Shown here piece by piece: positions 29,781 through 43,010 of a stretch of 64,000 nucleotides of DNA; the stretch's first letter is position 1; every line of letters begins with the position of its first letter. The position numbers were made by a program, and so were the translations under genes. Source of the stretch: Halomonas urmiana. Its GTDB lineage: Bacteria > Pseudomonadota > Gammaproteobacteria > Pseudomonadales > Halomonadaceae. The notes under the pieces were generated by a model. That model was given only the letters and a program-made list of their open reading frames with translations, did not search any database and was not told the DNA's origin. The DNA is taken from NCBI RefSeq assembly GCF_005780185.1, contig NZ_VBUI01000002.1, positions 1-64,000 of the forward strand. The letters run 5' to 3'.

Positions 29781-29783
<3 letters not shown>
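29749..29783 (+). terminator. Rho-independent terminator between rplT and pheS
   Basis: 12-bp stem CAGGGGAAGAGC / GCTCTTCCCCTG with loop AGCC and a run of seven T. Textbook form; could also attenuate read-through into pheST. No Phe-rich leader peptide was found before it. Confidence 0.93.
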
Positions 29784-30838
<1,055 letters not shown>

Positions 30839-30872
30839 TCAACCACCGGATACGCAGAACACAGGAGTTGTC

Positions 30873-33251
30873 ATGAAATTTTCCGAACAGTGGCTGCGCG
30901 ACTGGGTCTCGCCGGCTCTTTCTACCCAGGCGCTCGCCGATCAGATCACCATGGCCGGCCTCGAGGTCGATGCCGTGGAGCCCGTGGCCGCCATGTTCAG
31001 CGACGTGGTGGTCGCTCAGGTGGTGGCCAAGGCACCGCACCCGGACGCCGACAAGCTCAACGTCTGCCAGGTCGATGACGGCAGCGGCGAGCGGGTACCG
31101 GTGGTCTGCGGCGCCCCCAACGTGGCCGAAGGGCAACGCGTGCCCTTCGCCCGGGTCGGTGCCATGCTGCCCGGCGATTTCAAGATCAAGAAGGCCAAAC
31201 TGCGCGGCGTCGAGTCTCGCGGCATGATCTGCTCCGCCTCCGAGCTCGGCCTCGCGGAGGAGACCTCCGAGGGCATCCTCGAGCTGCCGGCGGATGCGCC
31301 GGTGGGCGAGGACTTCCGTGGCTTCATGGGGCTGGACGACCACACCATCGAGGTCGACCTCACCCCCAATCGCGGCGACTGCCTGAGCGTCAAGGGCCTG
31401 GCCCGCGAGGTCGGGGTGCTCAATCGCCTGGCGGTCGAGGGGCCCGAGCTTGCCGCGGTGGCACCCACCATCGATGAGACCTTCCCGGTGCGCGTCGAGG
31501 ACGCCGAGCGCTGCCCACGCTACCTCGGTCGCTTGATCAAGGGCGTCGACGTCAATGCCGAGACCCCACTGTGGATGGTCGAGCGGCTGCGCCGCAGCGG
31601 CATCCGTGCCATCGATCCGGTGGTGGACGTCACCAACTACGTGATGCTCGAGCTCGGCCAGCCGCTGCACGCCTTCGACCGCGCCAACCTGCACGGCAGC
31701 GTGATCGTGCGCCAGGCCCGCGAGGGCGAGCGCCTAGTGCTGCTCGACGGCCAGGAGATCACCCTGGAGGGCGAGACTCTTGTGATCGCCGATGAGCGCG
31801 GTCCGCTGGCCATCGCCGGCATCATGGGCGGCGAGCACTCCGGCGTGACGGCCGAGACTCGCGATATCTTCCTCGAGTCGGCCTTCTTCTCGCCGCTGGC
31901 CGTGGCCGGCCAGGGCCGTCGTTATGGTTTGCACACCGATGCCTCCCATCGCTTCGAGCGTGGCGTCGACCCGGCACTCGCCCGCGAGGCTGCCGAGCGG
32001 GCCACCGCGCTGCTGCTTGAGATCACCGGCGGCGAGCCAGGGCCGCTGGTCGAGGTGGCAAGCGAGGCGCATCTGCCCGGCGCTTGCCAGACGAACCTGC
32101 GCGAGGCCCGCCTTGCGCAGGCGCTCGGCAAGTCACTGCCGGGCGACGAGGTCGCCGAGATCCTCGAGCGCCTGGGGCTCGGCGTCACGACCACCGGCGA
32201 GGGCTGGGCGGTCACCGTGCCAAGCTGGCGGTTCGACATCGCCATCGAGGAGGACCTCATCGAGGAGGTGGCGCGCATCCACGGCTACAACCGCCTGCCG
32301 GTGCGTCGTCCCCAGCTGCGCCTGGCGCTGCGCCCGGCCAACGAGGCCCACACGCCGCTGGGCCTGCTGCGTCGCCAGATGGTCGCCCGTGGTTACCAGG
32401 AGGCGGTCACCTACAGCTTCGTCGCTCCGGAGCTGCAGCAGGTGCTGCATCCCGAGGCCGTCTCGCCGGCGCTCGCCAACCCCATCTCCAGCGACCTGTC
32501 GGTGATGCGCGCGAGCCTCTTCCCGGGCCTGGTGCGCGCCCTGCAACATAACCTGAACCGTCAGCAGAGCCGGGTGCGGCTGTTCGAGACCGGCCTGGTG
32601 TTCCGCGGCGAGCTCGACCACCTGCACCAGCTGCCGATGCTCGGCGCACTGGTCTGCGGGCCCCGCGAGCCCGAGGGTTGGTCCGGCGACAAGGCGGCGG
32701 TCGACTTCTTCGATCTCAAGGGCGACCTGGAAAGCCTGCTGGCTCTGGGTGAACCTGAGGCCTGGCGCTTCGAGCCGGGCGAGCATCCGGCCCTGCATCC
32801 GGGGCAGTGCGCGCGCATCCTGCACCGCGGCGAGGAGGCCGGCTGGATCGGGACCTTGCACCCGGCGGTACGCGCCAAGCTGGGCCTCAAGGTCGATGCG
32901 CTGCTCTTCGAGGTGCGCCTCGATGCGCTCACCCAGGGCCGGGTACCGGCCTTCACACCGCTGTCGCGCCATCCCGAGGTGCGTCGCGACCTGGCCTTCC
33001 TGGTCGACGCCGAGCTGCCGGTGCAGTCGCTGCTGGATACCATTCGCGGCCAGGCGGGCGAATGGCTGGTGGACTCACACCTGTTCGATGTCTATCAGGG
33101 CAAGGGCGTGCCGGAGGGGCGCAAGAGCGTGGCCCTGGGCTTGACCTGGCAGCATCCATCGCGCACGCTTAATGACGAGGAAATCAATCAGTTGGTTGAT
33201 GCCATCGTCGCGGAATCGCACCAGCACCTGGGCGCCGAGCTGCGTTCATGA
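30873..33251 (+). CDS. pheT: Phenylalanine-tRNA ligase beta subunit
   Basis: A 792-aa PheRS beta subunit. N-terminal OB-fold tRNA-binding domain (about 40-150, with [13 protein letters not shown]), B3/B4 editing region that removes mischarged Tyr (about 210-390), B5 domain, class II-like core and a C-terminal FDX-ACB anticodon-recognition domain ([16 protein letters not shown] onward, about 700-792). Length matches E. coli PheT (795). AGGAG before the ATG. ihfA follows in the same direction, as in E. coli. Confidence 0.97.
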   Translation: MKFSEQWLRDWVSPALSTQALADQITMAGLEVDAVEPVAAMFSDVVVAQVVAKAPHPDADKLNVCQVDDGSGERVPVVCGAPNVAEGQRVPFARVGAMLPGDFKIKKAKLRGVESRGMICSASELGLAEETSEGILELPADAPVGEDFRGFMGLDDHTIEVDLTPNRGDCLSVKGLAREVGVLNRLAVEGPELAAVAPTIDETFPVRVEDAERCPRYLGRLIKGVDVNAETPLWMVERLRRSGIRAIDPVVDVTNYVMLELGQPLHAFDRANLHGSVIVRQAREGERLVLLDGQEITLEGETLVIADERGPLAIAGIMGGEHSGVTAETRDIFLESAFFSPLAVAGQGRRYGLHTDASHRFERGVDPALAREAAERATALLLEITGGEPGPLVEVASEAHLPGACQTNLREARLAQALGKSLPGDEVAEILERLGLGVTTTGEGWAVTVPSWRFDIAIEEDLIEEVARIHGYNRLPVRRPQLRLALRPANEAHTPLGLLRRQMVARGYQEAVTYSFVAPELQQVLHPEAVSPALANPISSDLSVMRASLFPGLVRALQHNLNRQQSRVRLFETGLVFRGELDHLHQLPMLGALVCGPREPEGWSGDKAAVDFFDLKGDLESLLALGEPEAWRFEPGEHPALHPGQCARILHRGEEAGWIGTLHPAVRAKLGLKVDALLFEVRLDALTQGRVPAFTPLSRHPEVRRDLAFLVDAELPVQSLLDTIRGQAGEWLVDSHLFDVYQGKGVPEGRKSVALGLTWQHPSRTLNDEEINQLVDAIVAESHQHLGAELRS

Positions 33252-33331
33252 TCGCGTCGCGTGACAAGGCGACGCACTCGAGCGAGGCGTGCGTCGGCGA
33301 TCGGCAGGACCAGCGCCACGAGGACGACAAC

Positions 33332-33634
33332 ATGGGTGCGTTGACCAAGGCGGAACTGGCCGAACATCTGCACGCCGAGCTTGGCCTGTCCAAGCGCGAG
33401 GCCAAGTCCATGGTGGAGGCCTTCTTCGAGGAGATTCGTGGCTGTCTGCGCGAAAACGAGCAGGTCAAGCTGTCGGGGTTCGGCAATTTCGACCTGCGCG
33501 ACAAGCGCGAGCGTCCCGGTCGCAATCCGAAGACCGGCGAGGAGATTCCCATCTCCGCCCGGCGCGTGGTGACCTTCCGGCCCGGTCAGAAGCTCAAGAG
33601 CCAGGTCGAAGGGTATGAGGGCGAGGTGCACTGA
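33332..33634 (+). CDS. ihfA: Integration host factor alpha subunit
   Basis: A 100-aa HU/IHF-family DNA-bending protein. The ATG at 33332 ([13 protein letters not shown]) is chosen because the family begins there; the frame is open back to pheT. The DNA-contact arm [20 protein letters not shown] (about 63-82) contains the Arg/Lys-rich turn and the Pro that intercalates. IHF bends specific sites in recombination, replication and transcription. Downstream of pheT as in other gammaproteobacteria, followed by a perfect 28-base palindromic terminator. Confidence 0.95.
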   Translation: MGALTKAELAEHLHAELGLSKREAKSMVEAFFEEIRGCLRENEQVKLSGFGNFDLRDKRERPGRNPKTGEEIPISARRVVTFRPGQKLKSQVEGYEGEVH

Positions 33635-33672
33635 GCGCCCCGGATCTCCGCGATAATGGTCGGTCGCCATGC

Positions 33673-33700
33673 AAGACGCCACTCCGCGGAGTGGCGTCTT
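33673..33700 (+). terminator. Terminator after ihfA (perfect palindrome)
   Basis: A 28-base perfect inverted repeat, AAGACGCCACTCCG / CGGAGTGGCGTCTT, ending in TTT. Being symmetric, it can act in both directions for ihfA and the convergent DUF2788 gene. Confidence 0.88.
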
Positions 33701-33727
33701 TGCATTGAGCCCGCTTGGCGCTTCGAA

Positions 33728-33737
33728 GGGGGGGGGG
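33728..33737. repeat. G10 homopolymer directly after the DUF2788 stop codon
   Basis: Ten consecutive G on the plus strand. On the minus strand the DUF2788 TAG is followed immediately by C10. Prone to slippage; lies outside coding sequence. Confidence 0.95.
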
Positions 33738-33947
33738 CTACACGCCGCCGCCGTTTTCCAGCACCCAGGTGATCACCACCTTCAGCACATAGCCCAGCAT
33801 CCCGGCGCCCAGCACCACGAACAGCATCAGGGTGCCGAAGCGTCCGGCCTGGGACTTCTTGGCCAGGTCCCAGATGATGAAGCACATGAAGAGGATCAGG
33901 CCGCCGATCATGATCGGCGTGATCCAGGTCTCGAAGGCGTGCCGCAT
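33738..33947 (-). CDS. DUF2788 small membrane protein
   Basis: A 69-aa protein with two helices (about residues 10-28 and 41-62), starting MRHAFETWITPIM, matching DUF2788. ATG 33947 has GGGAG 5 bases upstream; a longer open frame to 34001 lacks a site. Function unknown. The C-terminus (VLENGGGV) and stop codon abut a C10 tract, so a length change in that tract cannot alter the protein. Confidence 0.78.
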   Translation of the reverse strand: MRHAFETWITPIMIGGLILFMCFIIWDLAKKSQAGRFGTLMLFVVLGAGMLGYVLKVVITWVLENGGGV

Positions 33948-34081
33948 GATGTCTCCCTGCAGGAATGGTGAATGCCCGACCATTATACTCGGACTCCCCA
34001 TCCAGGGCAGTCATCCCGGCGTGGCCCCATGCCGCACCCCCATGTTAATATCCGAGTGAAATTCTCAGGTAAATCCATGAC

Positions 34082-34546
34082 ATGCCCATGCTCAAGATCA
34101 TCGTAGGCACCATGTATGGCGGCGCCTTGGACGTCGCCGAACAGGTCAAGCCGCTCTTCGAGGAGGCCGGTTACGAGGTGGCCATCTTCGACCAGCCGAC
34201 CCTGGACGACCTCATCGGGTCACCCACCGACCTGGCGCTGTTCTGCGTCTCCACTACCGGCAGCGGCGATCTGCCCGGCAATATCGTGCCGTTCGCCCGT
34301 GCCCTCGAGGAGCAGAGTCCCGGCCTTGGCACCCTGCGCTACGGCCTGATCGCCCTGGGCGACAGCTCCTACGGCGAGACCTTCTGTGGCGCCGGGCGCT
34401 ATCTCGACGAACTGCTCGAGGGGCAGGGCGCCCAGCGGCTCGGTGAGCGCCTCGAAGTCGATGCCATGGAGACCTTCATGGCCGACGACGCCGCGCTGCC
34501 CTGGGTCGAGGAGTGGATCGACGCCCAGCAGCTGAAGGTGGCCTGA
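34082..34546 (+). CDS. Flavodoxin (MioC-like FMN-binding protein)
   Basis: A 154-aa flavodoxin-fold electron carrier. FMN phosphate loop TMYGGALDVAEQ (about residues 10-21), the 50s loop VSTTGSGDLPGN (about 55-66), and GLIALGDSSYGETFCGAG (about 93-110). The layout fits MioC-type short flavodoxins. Two ATGs (34082 and 34088) are possible and neither has a strong ribosome site. A small membrane-protein gene follows one base after its stop. Confidence 0.88.
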   Translation: MPMLKIIVGTMYGGALDVAEQVKPLFEEAGYEVAIFDQPTLDDLIGSPTDLALFCVSTTGSGDLPGNIVPFARALEEQSPGLGTLRYGLIALGDSSYGETFCGAGRYLDELLEGQGAQRLGERLEVDAMETFMADDAALPWVEEWIDAQQLKVA

Positions 34547-34547
34547 G

Positions 34548-34916
34548 ATGGGCGCCGCACCCAGCGCGGAGCGCGTCAGCCTGCTGCTGGGGCTTGGCGT
34601 GCTCATGCTGGCGACCCTACCGCGTTATCTGGCCGCCGGTCTCGAGACGCGCCAGTCGCTGATGCTGATGGCGCTCGCCGTGGTCGCCCTCGCGACCCTC
34701 GTGCAGTGGCGGATGCTCGGAGATGAGGCACGCCAGCGCCTGCCGGGGCTGGTGCGGCGGCTGGTACTCTGCCTGGGGGCGGGGGCGGTCGGCATGATGG
34801 CCTGGCACGCCCTGACCAGCGACTTCTTCGGCTGGGAGCTCATCGCCTCCCACGGCGCCACGCTGGGCCTGCTGCTGCATGCGGTCTGGCTGTGGTGGCG
34901 GCCGGTGAGCCCCTAG
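34548..34916 (+). CDS. Small integral membrane protein, unknown
   Basis: A 122-aa protein with four likely helices (about 10-28, 38-52, 68-88 and 100-116) and a conserved-looking WHALTSDFFGWELIASHG loop. I do not recognise the family. It begins immediately after the flavodoxin stop (one base gap) and so is co-transcribed; it might be a membrane partner of that electron carrier, but that is position-based inference. Confidence 0.62.
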   Translation: MGAAPSAERVSLLLGLGVLMLATLPRYLAAGLETRQSLMLMALAVVALATLVQWRMLGDEARQRLPGLVRRLVLCLGAGAVGMMAWHALTSDFFGWELIASHGATLGLLLHAVWLWWRPVSP

Positions 34917-35040
34917 CGAACAGCGCCCAGCCAGCAGGTCACGTGCAGCGCTTCCCGAGCCGATAACGAGAGCCCCCGCCGGCGTCAATCCGGAGGGGGC
35001 TCGATGTTGACGTCACCCTTGGCAGTGACATCATCCTGCT

Positions 35041-35117
35041 CGGCGCTCGGCGCTCGGCGCTCGGCGCTCGGCGCTCGGCGCTCGGCGCTCGGCGCTCGGC
35101 GCTCGGCGCTCGGCGCT
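35041..35117. repeat. Tandem heptamer array, 11 x CGGCGCT, at the ppnN stop codon
   Basis: Eleven exact, uninterrupted copies of CGGCGCT (AGCGCCG on the minus strand). The last unit overlaps the ppnN TAG (35118-35116). Perfect copies imply active slippage. It can also fold into GC-rich structures in the ppnN 3' mRNA. Confidence 0.97.
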
Positions 35118-36477
35118 ACCCCAGCGTATAGCAGGGCACGTAGTCGCCGGCGAGCTTCATGCGTCCCTGATCGACGAAGGAGGAGAGCAGTTCGTCCAGG
35201 CGCGCCATCAGCTCCGGCTCGGCGTGCAGCCGGAAGGGGCCGTGGGCCTCGATGGCGCGCAGACCCAGCTCCTTGACGTTGCCGGCGACGATGCCCGAGA
35301 AGGCGCGGCGCAGGTTGGCGGCGAGCTCGTGCACCGGCTGCTCCCGGTGGAGCGCCAGGCTCGCCATGGCCTCGTGGGTGGGTTCGAAGGTTTCCTGGAA
35401 GTTGCGCGCCACGGTCAGGCGCCAGTTGTAGTAGAAGGCGTCCTGGCGGCTGCGGCGATACTCGGCGACCCGGTCGATGTCGACGCGCATGGCCCGGGCC
35501 ACCTCGACGGGGTCGTCGACGATGATGCGGTAGTGCCGGCGCACCTCCTCGCCCAGGGTGTAGACCAGGAACTCGTCGATGCGCTTGAAGTAGTCGGCGG
35601 CGCTCGCCGGGCCGGTGAGGATGACCGGCAGCTCCATGTCGGTGTTGTCCGGGTGGAGCAGGATTCCCAGCAGGTAGAGGATCTCCTCGGCGGTGCCCAC
35701 GCCGCCGGGGAAGACCAGGATGCCGTGGCCCAGACGCACGAAGGCCTCCAGGCGCTTCTCGATGTCGGGCATCACCACCAACTCGTTGACAATGGGATTG
35801 GGCGCCTCGGCGGCGATGATGCCCGGCTCCGAGACCCCCAGGTAGCGGCCCTGACTGCGCCGCTGCTTGGCGTGGGCCACGTTGGCGCCCTTCATGGGCC
35901 CCTTCATGGCGCCCGGCCCGCAGCCGGTGCAGATGTCCAGCTCGCGAAGCCCCAGGTGGTAGCCTACCGACTTGGTGTAGTCGTACTCCTCGCGGGAGAT
36001 CGAGTGGCCGCCCCAGCAGACCACCAGGCTCGGATCCCGGCCCGGCTTGAGGGTGCCGGCCTTTCTCAGGATGTGGAACACCGCATTGGTGGTGCCCTCG
36101 GCGGTCTGCAGGTCGAAGCGATGGCGGGTCTGGATCTCATTGTAGACGTAGACGATGTCGCGCAGCACCGCCGAGAGGTGCTCGCGGATGCCGCGGATCA
36201 TCTTACCGTCGACAAAGGCCTCGGCGGGGGCGTTGGTGATCTTCAGGCGTACGCCACGGTCCTGCTGCAGCACCTCGATATCGAAGTCTCGGTAGGTCTC
36301 GAGCAGGGCCAGGCCGTCATCGGTGAGGTTGCCGCAGTTGAGCACCGCCAGCGAACAGTTGCGCAGCAGGTCGTGCAGCCCGCTGCGGGACGTATCGTGC
36401 AGCCGTTCGACCTCCTGCTGGGAGAGGATCTCGAGGCTGCCTTCCGGTGAGATGGTGGTGGAAATGGTGTCGGGCAT
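35116..36477 (-). CDS. ppnN: Nucleotide 5'-monophosphate nucleosidase (LOG/YgdH family)
   Basis: A 453-aa PpnN homologue. It cleaves the N-glycosidic bond of purine and pyrimidine nucleoside monophosphates to base and ribose 5-phosphate; the E. coli enzyme is bound and stimulated by (p)ppGpp. Central Rossmann-like LOG domain with the signature PGGVGTAEEILYLLG (about residues 260-274) and CTGCGPGAMKGPMKGANVAH (about 182-201), flanked by N- and C-terminal helical domains as in full-length PpnN (454 aa). Divergent from a LysR gene. The stop lies inside a heptamer repeat array. Confidence 0.93.
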   Translation of the reverse strand: MPDTISTTISPEGSLEILSQQEVERLHDTSRSGLHDLLRNCSLAVLNCGNLTDDGLALLETYRDFDIEVLQQDRGVRLKITNAPAEAFVDGKMIRGIREHLSAVLRDIVYVYNEIQTRHRFDLQTAEGTTNAVFHILRKAGTLKPGRDPSLVVCWGGHSISREEYDYTKSVGYHLGLRELDICTGCGPGAMKGPMKGANVAHAKQRRSQGRYLGVSEPGIIAAEAPNPIVNELVVMPDIEKRLEAFVRLGHGILVFPGGVGTAEEILYLLGILLHPDNTDMELPVILTGPASAADYFKRIDEFLVYTLGEEVRRHYRIIVDDPVEVARAMRVDIDRVAEYRRSRQDAFYYNWRLTVARNFQETFEPTHEAMASLALHREQPVHELAANLRRAFSGIVAGNVKELGLRAIEAHGPFRLHAEPELMARLDELLSSFVDQGRMKLAGDYVPCYTLG

Positions 36478-36618
36478 CCGTGGCGTTCCCTGTCGTCATG
36501 GCCGGATTGGTCGTCCCTCGATGCTACCACGGCGGCCATCGGGCGGGCAGCGCTGCGGTCCCGGCGGCGAGCTGGTAGAATCACCGCTGCCCGGCCACCG
36601 TCCTCGACGTGACATCCC

Positions 36619-37527
36619 ATGTTCAATGCCCGCTATTTTCGCACCTTCATCACGCTGGTCGAGACCGGCAGCTTCACGCGTACCGCCCGGCGTCTCGAGA
36701 TGACGCAACCCGGCGTCAGCCAGCACGTCCGCAAGCTCGAGCAGTATCTCGGCAAGTCGCTGCTCGATCGCCAGGGGCGTCGCTTCGTGCTCACCGAGGC
36801 TGGTCGGCGCGCCTACGACTACGCGCTCAAGCTGTTCGCCGAGCATGAGCAGTTCCGCCACTCCCTGGACAACGACAGCCTGGACAGCGGCGAGTGCCGC
36901 CTCGCCTCGCCGGGCAGCGTCGGGCTGATGCTCTATCCGTTCATCCTCGGCCAGCAGCAGATGCAGCCGGGTCTCACGGTCAGCTATAGCTTCGCCTTCA
37001 ACGACGAGATCGTCGCCGGCGTGCTCTCCGGCCGCCACGACCTCGGCATCGTCACCGAGCCGGTGCGCCATCCGGAGCTCGACTGCGAGCCCTGGCACCA
37101 GGAGCCGCTCTGCCTGGTGGTGCCGGCGGATTTCGCCGGCAGCGGGCTGGGCGATCTGATGGCGCTCGGGGTGATCGGCTATCCGGGCGGCGACGACCAT
37201 GCCGGGGCGCTGTTGCGCGCCAATTTCCCCGATTTCCGCTCGATGAGTCACTTCCCGCGCCAGGGCTTCACCAACGAGGTGGGGATGGTGCTGGATGCGG
37301 TGGCTCGGGGGCTCGGCTTCGCCGTGGTCTCGCGGGTGGTGCTGGAGACCTCGCCCTGGCAGCGCCAGGTCAAGGCGCTCTCCCTGGCGCAGGCGTCCCA
37401 CGAGTTCCTCTACGTGGTGAGTCGCGCCGGTGCGCACATGCCGCGGCGCTACGTGCGCCTGCTAGAGGGCTACCGCGAGCAGCGCCGCCACGAGCGCCTC
37501 GGCTATGGCGAGGTGATCGAGAGCTGA
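36619..37527 (+). CDS. LysR family transcriptional regulator
   Basis: A 302-aa LysR regulator. N-terminal winged helix-turn-helix (FITLVETGSFTRTARRLEMT, about residues 9-28, then QPGVSQHVRKLE), followed by a periplasmic-binding-protein-like effector domain (about 90-295). Divergent from ppnN with a 141-base gap, so it may control itself or ppnN; the effector is unknown. Followed by a strong terminator at 37582. Confidence 0.9.
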   Translation: MFNARYFRTFITLVETGSFTRTARRLEMTQPGVSQHVRKLEQYLGKSLLDRQGRRFVLTEAGRRAYDYALKLFAEHEQFRHSLDNDSLDSGECRLASPGSVGLMLYPFILGQQQMQPGLTVSYSFAFNDEIVAGVLSGRHDLGIVTEPVRHPELDCEPWHQEPLCLVVPADFAGSGLGDLMALGVIGYPGGDDHAGALLRANFPDFRSMSHFPRQGFTNEVGMVLDAVARGLGFAVVSRVVLETSPWQRQVKALSLAQASHEFLYVVSRAGAHMPRRYVRLLEGYREQRRHERLGYGEVIES

Positions 37528-37581
37528 CACGACGCCAGAGTGCTTTGACCAGAGATGAGATGATCGAGGCCATGACGCAAC

Positions 37582-37608
37582 AGGGCCCCGCCGAAGCGGG
37601 GCCCTTTG
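37582..37608 (+). terminator. Terminator after the LysR gene
   Basis: 10-bp stem AGGGCCCCGC / GCGGGGCCCT around CGAA, followed by TTTG. Confidence 0.88.
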
Positions 37609-37691
37609 TATTGGAGATCAGGCGTTGACGATCAGGCGGCGCCGGTGAGGCGCCACCGCGACGGTCCAGCCGCGTCCTTCAATCACGTCTT

Positions 37692-40586
<2,895 letters not shown>

Positions 40587-40704
40587 GGAACACCCTGTTG
40601 GCGTGGTGGGGCGGCGCCCCGGGAATCGGTGAGAGGCCGGCCCCGCTCGCACGGGACCGGGGGTGGCACGCTCTGCCCGCAGGCAAAGGGCGCCGGGGCG
40701 AGGC

Positions 40705-41097
40705 TCAGTCCTCGGCGGCCACGGCCTGGTAGGCGTCGGCATCCATCAGCGCGTCGAGCGCGGCGGCGTCGTCGAGGCGGACCTTCATGATCCAGCCGTC
40801 GGCGTAGGGCGCCTCGTTGACGGTCTCCGGGGCATCTTCCAGGGCCTCGTTGACGGCGATGATCTCGCCGGCGATCGGCGCGTAGAGGTCGGAGGCGGCC
40901 TTGACCGACTCGATGACGCCGAACTCGTCGCCGACGGCGAGGGTCGTGCCGACCTCGGGCAGCTCGACGAAGACCACGTCGCCCAGCGCCTCCTGGGCAT
41001 GGTCGGTGATGCCGATGGTCACGCTGCCATCGCCGTTGTCCAGGACCCATTCATGGCTTTCGGCATAGCGCAGGTTGGCGGGGATAGAGCTCATCAT
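40705..41097 (-). CDS. gcvH: Glycine cleavage system H protein
   Basis: A 130-aa lipoyl carrier that shuttles the aminomethyl group between GcvP, GcvT and lipoamide dehydrogenase. The lipoylated lysine lies in [15 protein letters not shown] (Lys about residue 66), and [20 protein letters not shown] is near the N-terminus. The first or second ATG (41097 or 41094) could be used. Upstream lies a 430-base divergent region shared with the glycine symporter gene. Confidence 0.97.
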   Translation of the reverse strand: MMSSIPANLRYAESHEWVLDNGDGSVTIGITDHAQEALGDVVFVELPEVGTTLAVGDEFGVIESVKAASDLYAPIAGEIIAVNEALEDAPETVNEAPYADGWIMKVRLDDAAALDALMDADAYQAVAAED

Positions 41098-41527
41098 GAT
41101 TTCCTATACGAAAAAGGTTTTCGGATCCGCGAATGCTAACGCCATTGGCGGCATTTGGCGAGTCCCCCTGGGGATGAAGCGTGCGGACATCCGCGCCTCG
41201 ACCCGCTCACAGGGTGGTCGGCCGAGTCGGGTTCGTCCAGTGATCGACGCACCCTTGCCTCGCGGCAGAGTCGACAGTAGGCTCTTCGCGTTTCCGATCG
41301 GAAACCTGGTGCGTGGCGACCGGGCGCTGGCCGACGACGGGCAAAGGGGAAGTCCTCGGGCCGCCGGGCTGGTGCAGCATCGGCATGATCCGCTATTGTG
41401 AAGGCGTTCGTCCTGTCGATTTTTCGTCGAAGCCTGGCCCAACCCTGTCATTTCCTCTTCCTGAAGGTCGGGAGAGCGCCGGAATGCATGCGGGTCACAA
41501 CAACAAGCGTTAATTGGGGAGATTCTC
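41098..41527. other. 430-base divergent control region between gcvH and the glycine/alanine symporter
   Basis: No gene found. It contains a perfect 16-bp palindrome (41290-41305) and several GC-rich inverted repeats. I looked for a glycine riboswitch on both strands. Fragments reminiscent of one occur (a GGGAGAG at about 41470 on plus, CTTCAGG plus GGAAATGACAGG on minus), but the conserved CCGAAGG core with matching P1 is absent, so none is called. Confidence 0.5.
41290..41305. promoter_or_regulatory. 16-bp perfect palindrome, candidate operator for the glycine genes
   Basis: GTTTCCGATCGGAAAC, a perfect inverted repeat roughly midway between the divergent gcvH and symporter starts. Size and symmetry suit a dimeric regulator. 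Confidence 0.45.
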
Positions 41528-42934
41528 GTGGAAGCACTAATGACATTCTTGAGCTCGGTGGAAGGCATCGTATGGGGTGTTCCCATGCTGGTCCTTCTGC
41601 TGGGTGTCGGTATCTATTTGCAGGCCGGCCTGAAGCTGATGCCGATTCGCAAGCTCGGCCTAGGCTTCAAGCTGATGTGGCAGGGGCGTGATCGCAAGCG
41701 GGCGCCTGGGGAGAAGAAGACCGAGGAGGAAGAGGGGGAGATCTCACCCTTCAATGCCCTGATGACGGCGCTGTCGGCCACCATCGGCACCGGCAACATC
41801 GCCGGTGTGGCGACCGCCATCTTCCTGGGTGGCCCGGGGGCGGTGTTCTGGATGTGGATCACGGCGCTGGTGGGCATGGCGACGAAGTTTGCCGAGGCGG
41901 TGCTGGCGGTACGCTACCGGGAAACGGACAGCACCGGCTACCACGTCGGTGGTCCGATGTTCTACATCAAGAACGGTCTCGGCAAGAAGTGGCTGTGGCT
42001 CGGCGGCGCCTTCGCCTTCTTCGGCGCGGTGGCGGCCTTCGGTATCGGCAACACCGTGCAGTCCAACTCGGTAGCTGAAGGCTTGAGTGAGTCACTGGGC
42101 ATGCCTCACTGGCTGACGGGCCTGATCCTGATGGTGCTGGCCGGCGCCGTGATCCTCGGCGGCATCAAGCGTATCGCCAAGGTCGCGGGCAAGCTGGTGC
42201 CGATCATGGGGATCGCCTACGTGCTGGCGGGGATATTGGTGCTGATTCTCAACGCCGACCAGATCGGTGAAGCGTTCGGCATGATCTTCTATCACGCCTT
42301 CAATCCCATTGCTGCCGCAGGCGGCTTCGCCGGCGCGGGGGTGGCCATGGCGATTCAGTTCGGCGTAGCGCGCGGCATCTTTTCCAATGAGGCCGGGCTG
42401 GGCAGTGCGCCCATCGCCCACGCCGCGGCGCAGACCAAGAACCCGATCCGTCAGGGCTTGATCGCCATGCTGGGCACCTTCATCGACACCGTCATCGTCT
42501 GCTCGATCACTGCGCTGGTCATTCTTACCAGCGTCGAGTGGAGTGGAGGTGAGACCGGTGCGCGCTTGACTGCGGTTTCCTTCGACCTGGCGCTGCCGGG
42601 CGTAGGCGAGTACGTGGTGACCTTCGCCCTGGCGGTTTTTGCCTTTACCACCATCCTGGGGTGGTCCTTCTACGGCGAGAAGTGTTTCCAGTTCCTGTTC
42701 GGTACTCGCTCGATCACGCTCTACCGGGTGCTGTTCATCCTGGCGATCCCGCTCGGGGCCATGGCCAACCTGAATCTTGTCTGGGTACTGGCGAGTGTCT
42801 TCAACGCCATGATGGCCATCCCCAACCTGATTGCCCTGGCGCTGCTGTCGCCGGTGGTCTTCAAGCTGGCCCGTGACTACTTCGACGGTAAGGAGATCCT
42901 GCCGGGCGAGGAGCTGGACCACGACAAATCCTGA
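41528..42934 (+). CDS. Alanine/glycine:cation symporter family protein (AGCS)
   Basis: A 468-aa sodium:amino-acid symporter of the AGCS family, about 10-11 helices. Signatures: ALSATIGTGNIAGVATAI (about residues 80-97), FGVARGIFSNEAGLGSAPIA (about 278-297), and AVFAFTTILGWSFYGEKC near 375. GTG start at 41528 with GGGGAG 7 bases upstream. A charged loop EEKK/EEEEG at about 60-73 is longer than in many relatives. Lying between gcvH and gcvT suggests glycine as substrate, which would feed the cleavage system directly. Confidence 0.93.
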   Translation: MEALMTFLSSVEGIVWGVPMLVLLLGVGIYLQAGLKLMPIRKLGLGFKLMWQGRDRKRAPGEKKTEEEEGEISPFNALMTALSATIGTGNIAGVATAIFLGGPGAVFWMWITALVGMATKFAEAVLAVRYRETDSTGYHVGGPMFYIKNGLGKKWLWLGGAFAFFGAVAAFGIGNTVQSNSVAEGLSESLGMPHWLTGLILMVLAGAVILGGIKRIAKVAGKLVPIMGIAYVLAGILVLILNADQIGEAFGMIFYHAFNPIAAAGGFAGAGVAMAIQFGVARGIFSNEAGLGSAPIAHAAAQTKNPIRQGLIAMLGTFIDTVIVCSITALVILTSVEWSGGETGARLTAVSFDLALPGVGEYVVTFALAVFAFTTILGWSFYGEKCFQFLFGTRSITLYRVLFILAIPLGAMANLNLVWVLASVFNAMMAIPNLIALALLSPVVFKLARDYFDGKEILPGEELDHDKS

Positions 42935-42947
42935 GGGGTGAGTCAGG

Positions 42948-42979
42948 CAAGAGAGGTGCCCCGAGGGGCACCTCTCTTG
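42948..42979 (+). terminator. Terminator-like hairpin between the symporter gene and gcvT
   Basis: A perfect 32-base inverted repeat: CAAGAGAGGTGCCCC / GGGGCACCTCTCTTG around GA. Only a weak T-run (TTGCGTT) follows, so some read-through into gcvT is plausible. Confidence 0.75.
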
Positions 42980-43010
42980 CGTTGGCCCCCTCGTCACGAG
43001 AGACGACGAC

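Noticed and set aside
33586..34014. 142-codon minus-strand frame over DUF2788
   Set aside because: Different frame from the DUF2788 protein; crosses the terminator and G10 tract; no ribosome site.
35041..35117. CRISPR or peptide-repeat gene
   Set aside because: Seven-base units without spacers; the repeated peptide frame is antisense to ppnN.
41098..41527. Glycine riboswitch upstream of gcvH or the symporter
   Set aside because: Only scattered fragments match; the CCGAAGG core and matching P1 stems are missing on both strands. An Rfam RF00504 search would settle it.
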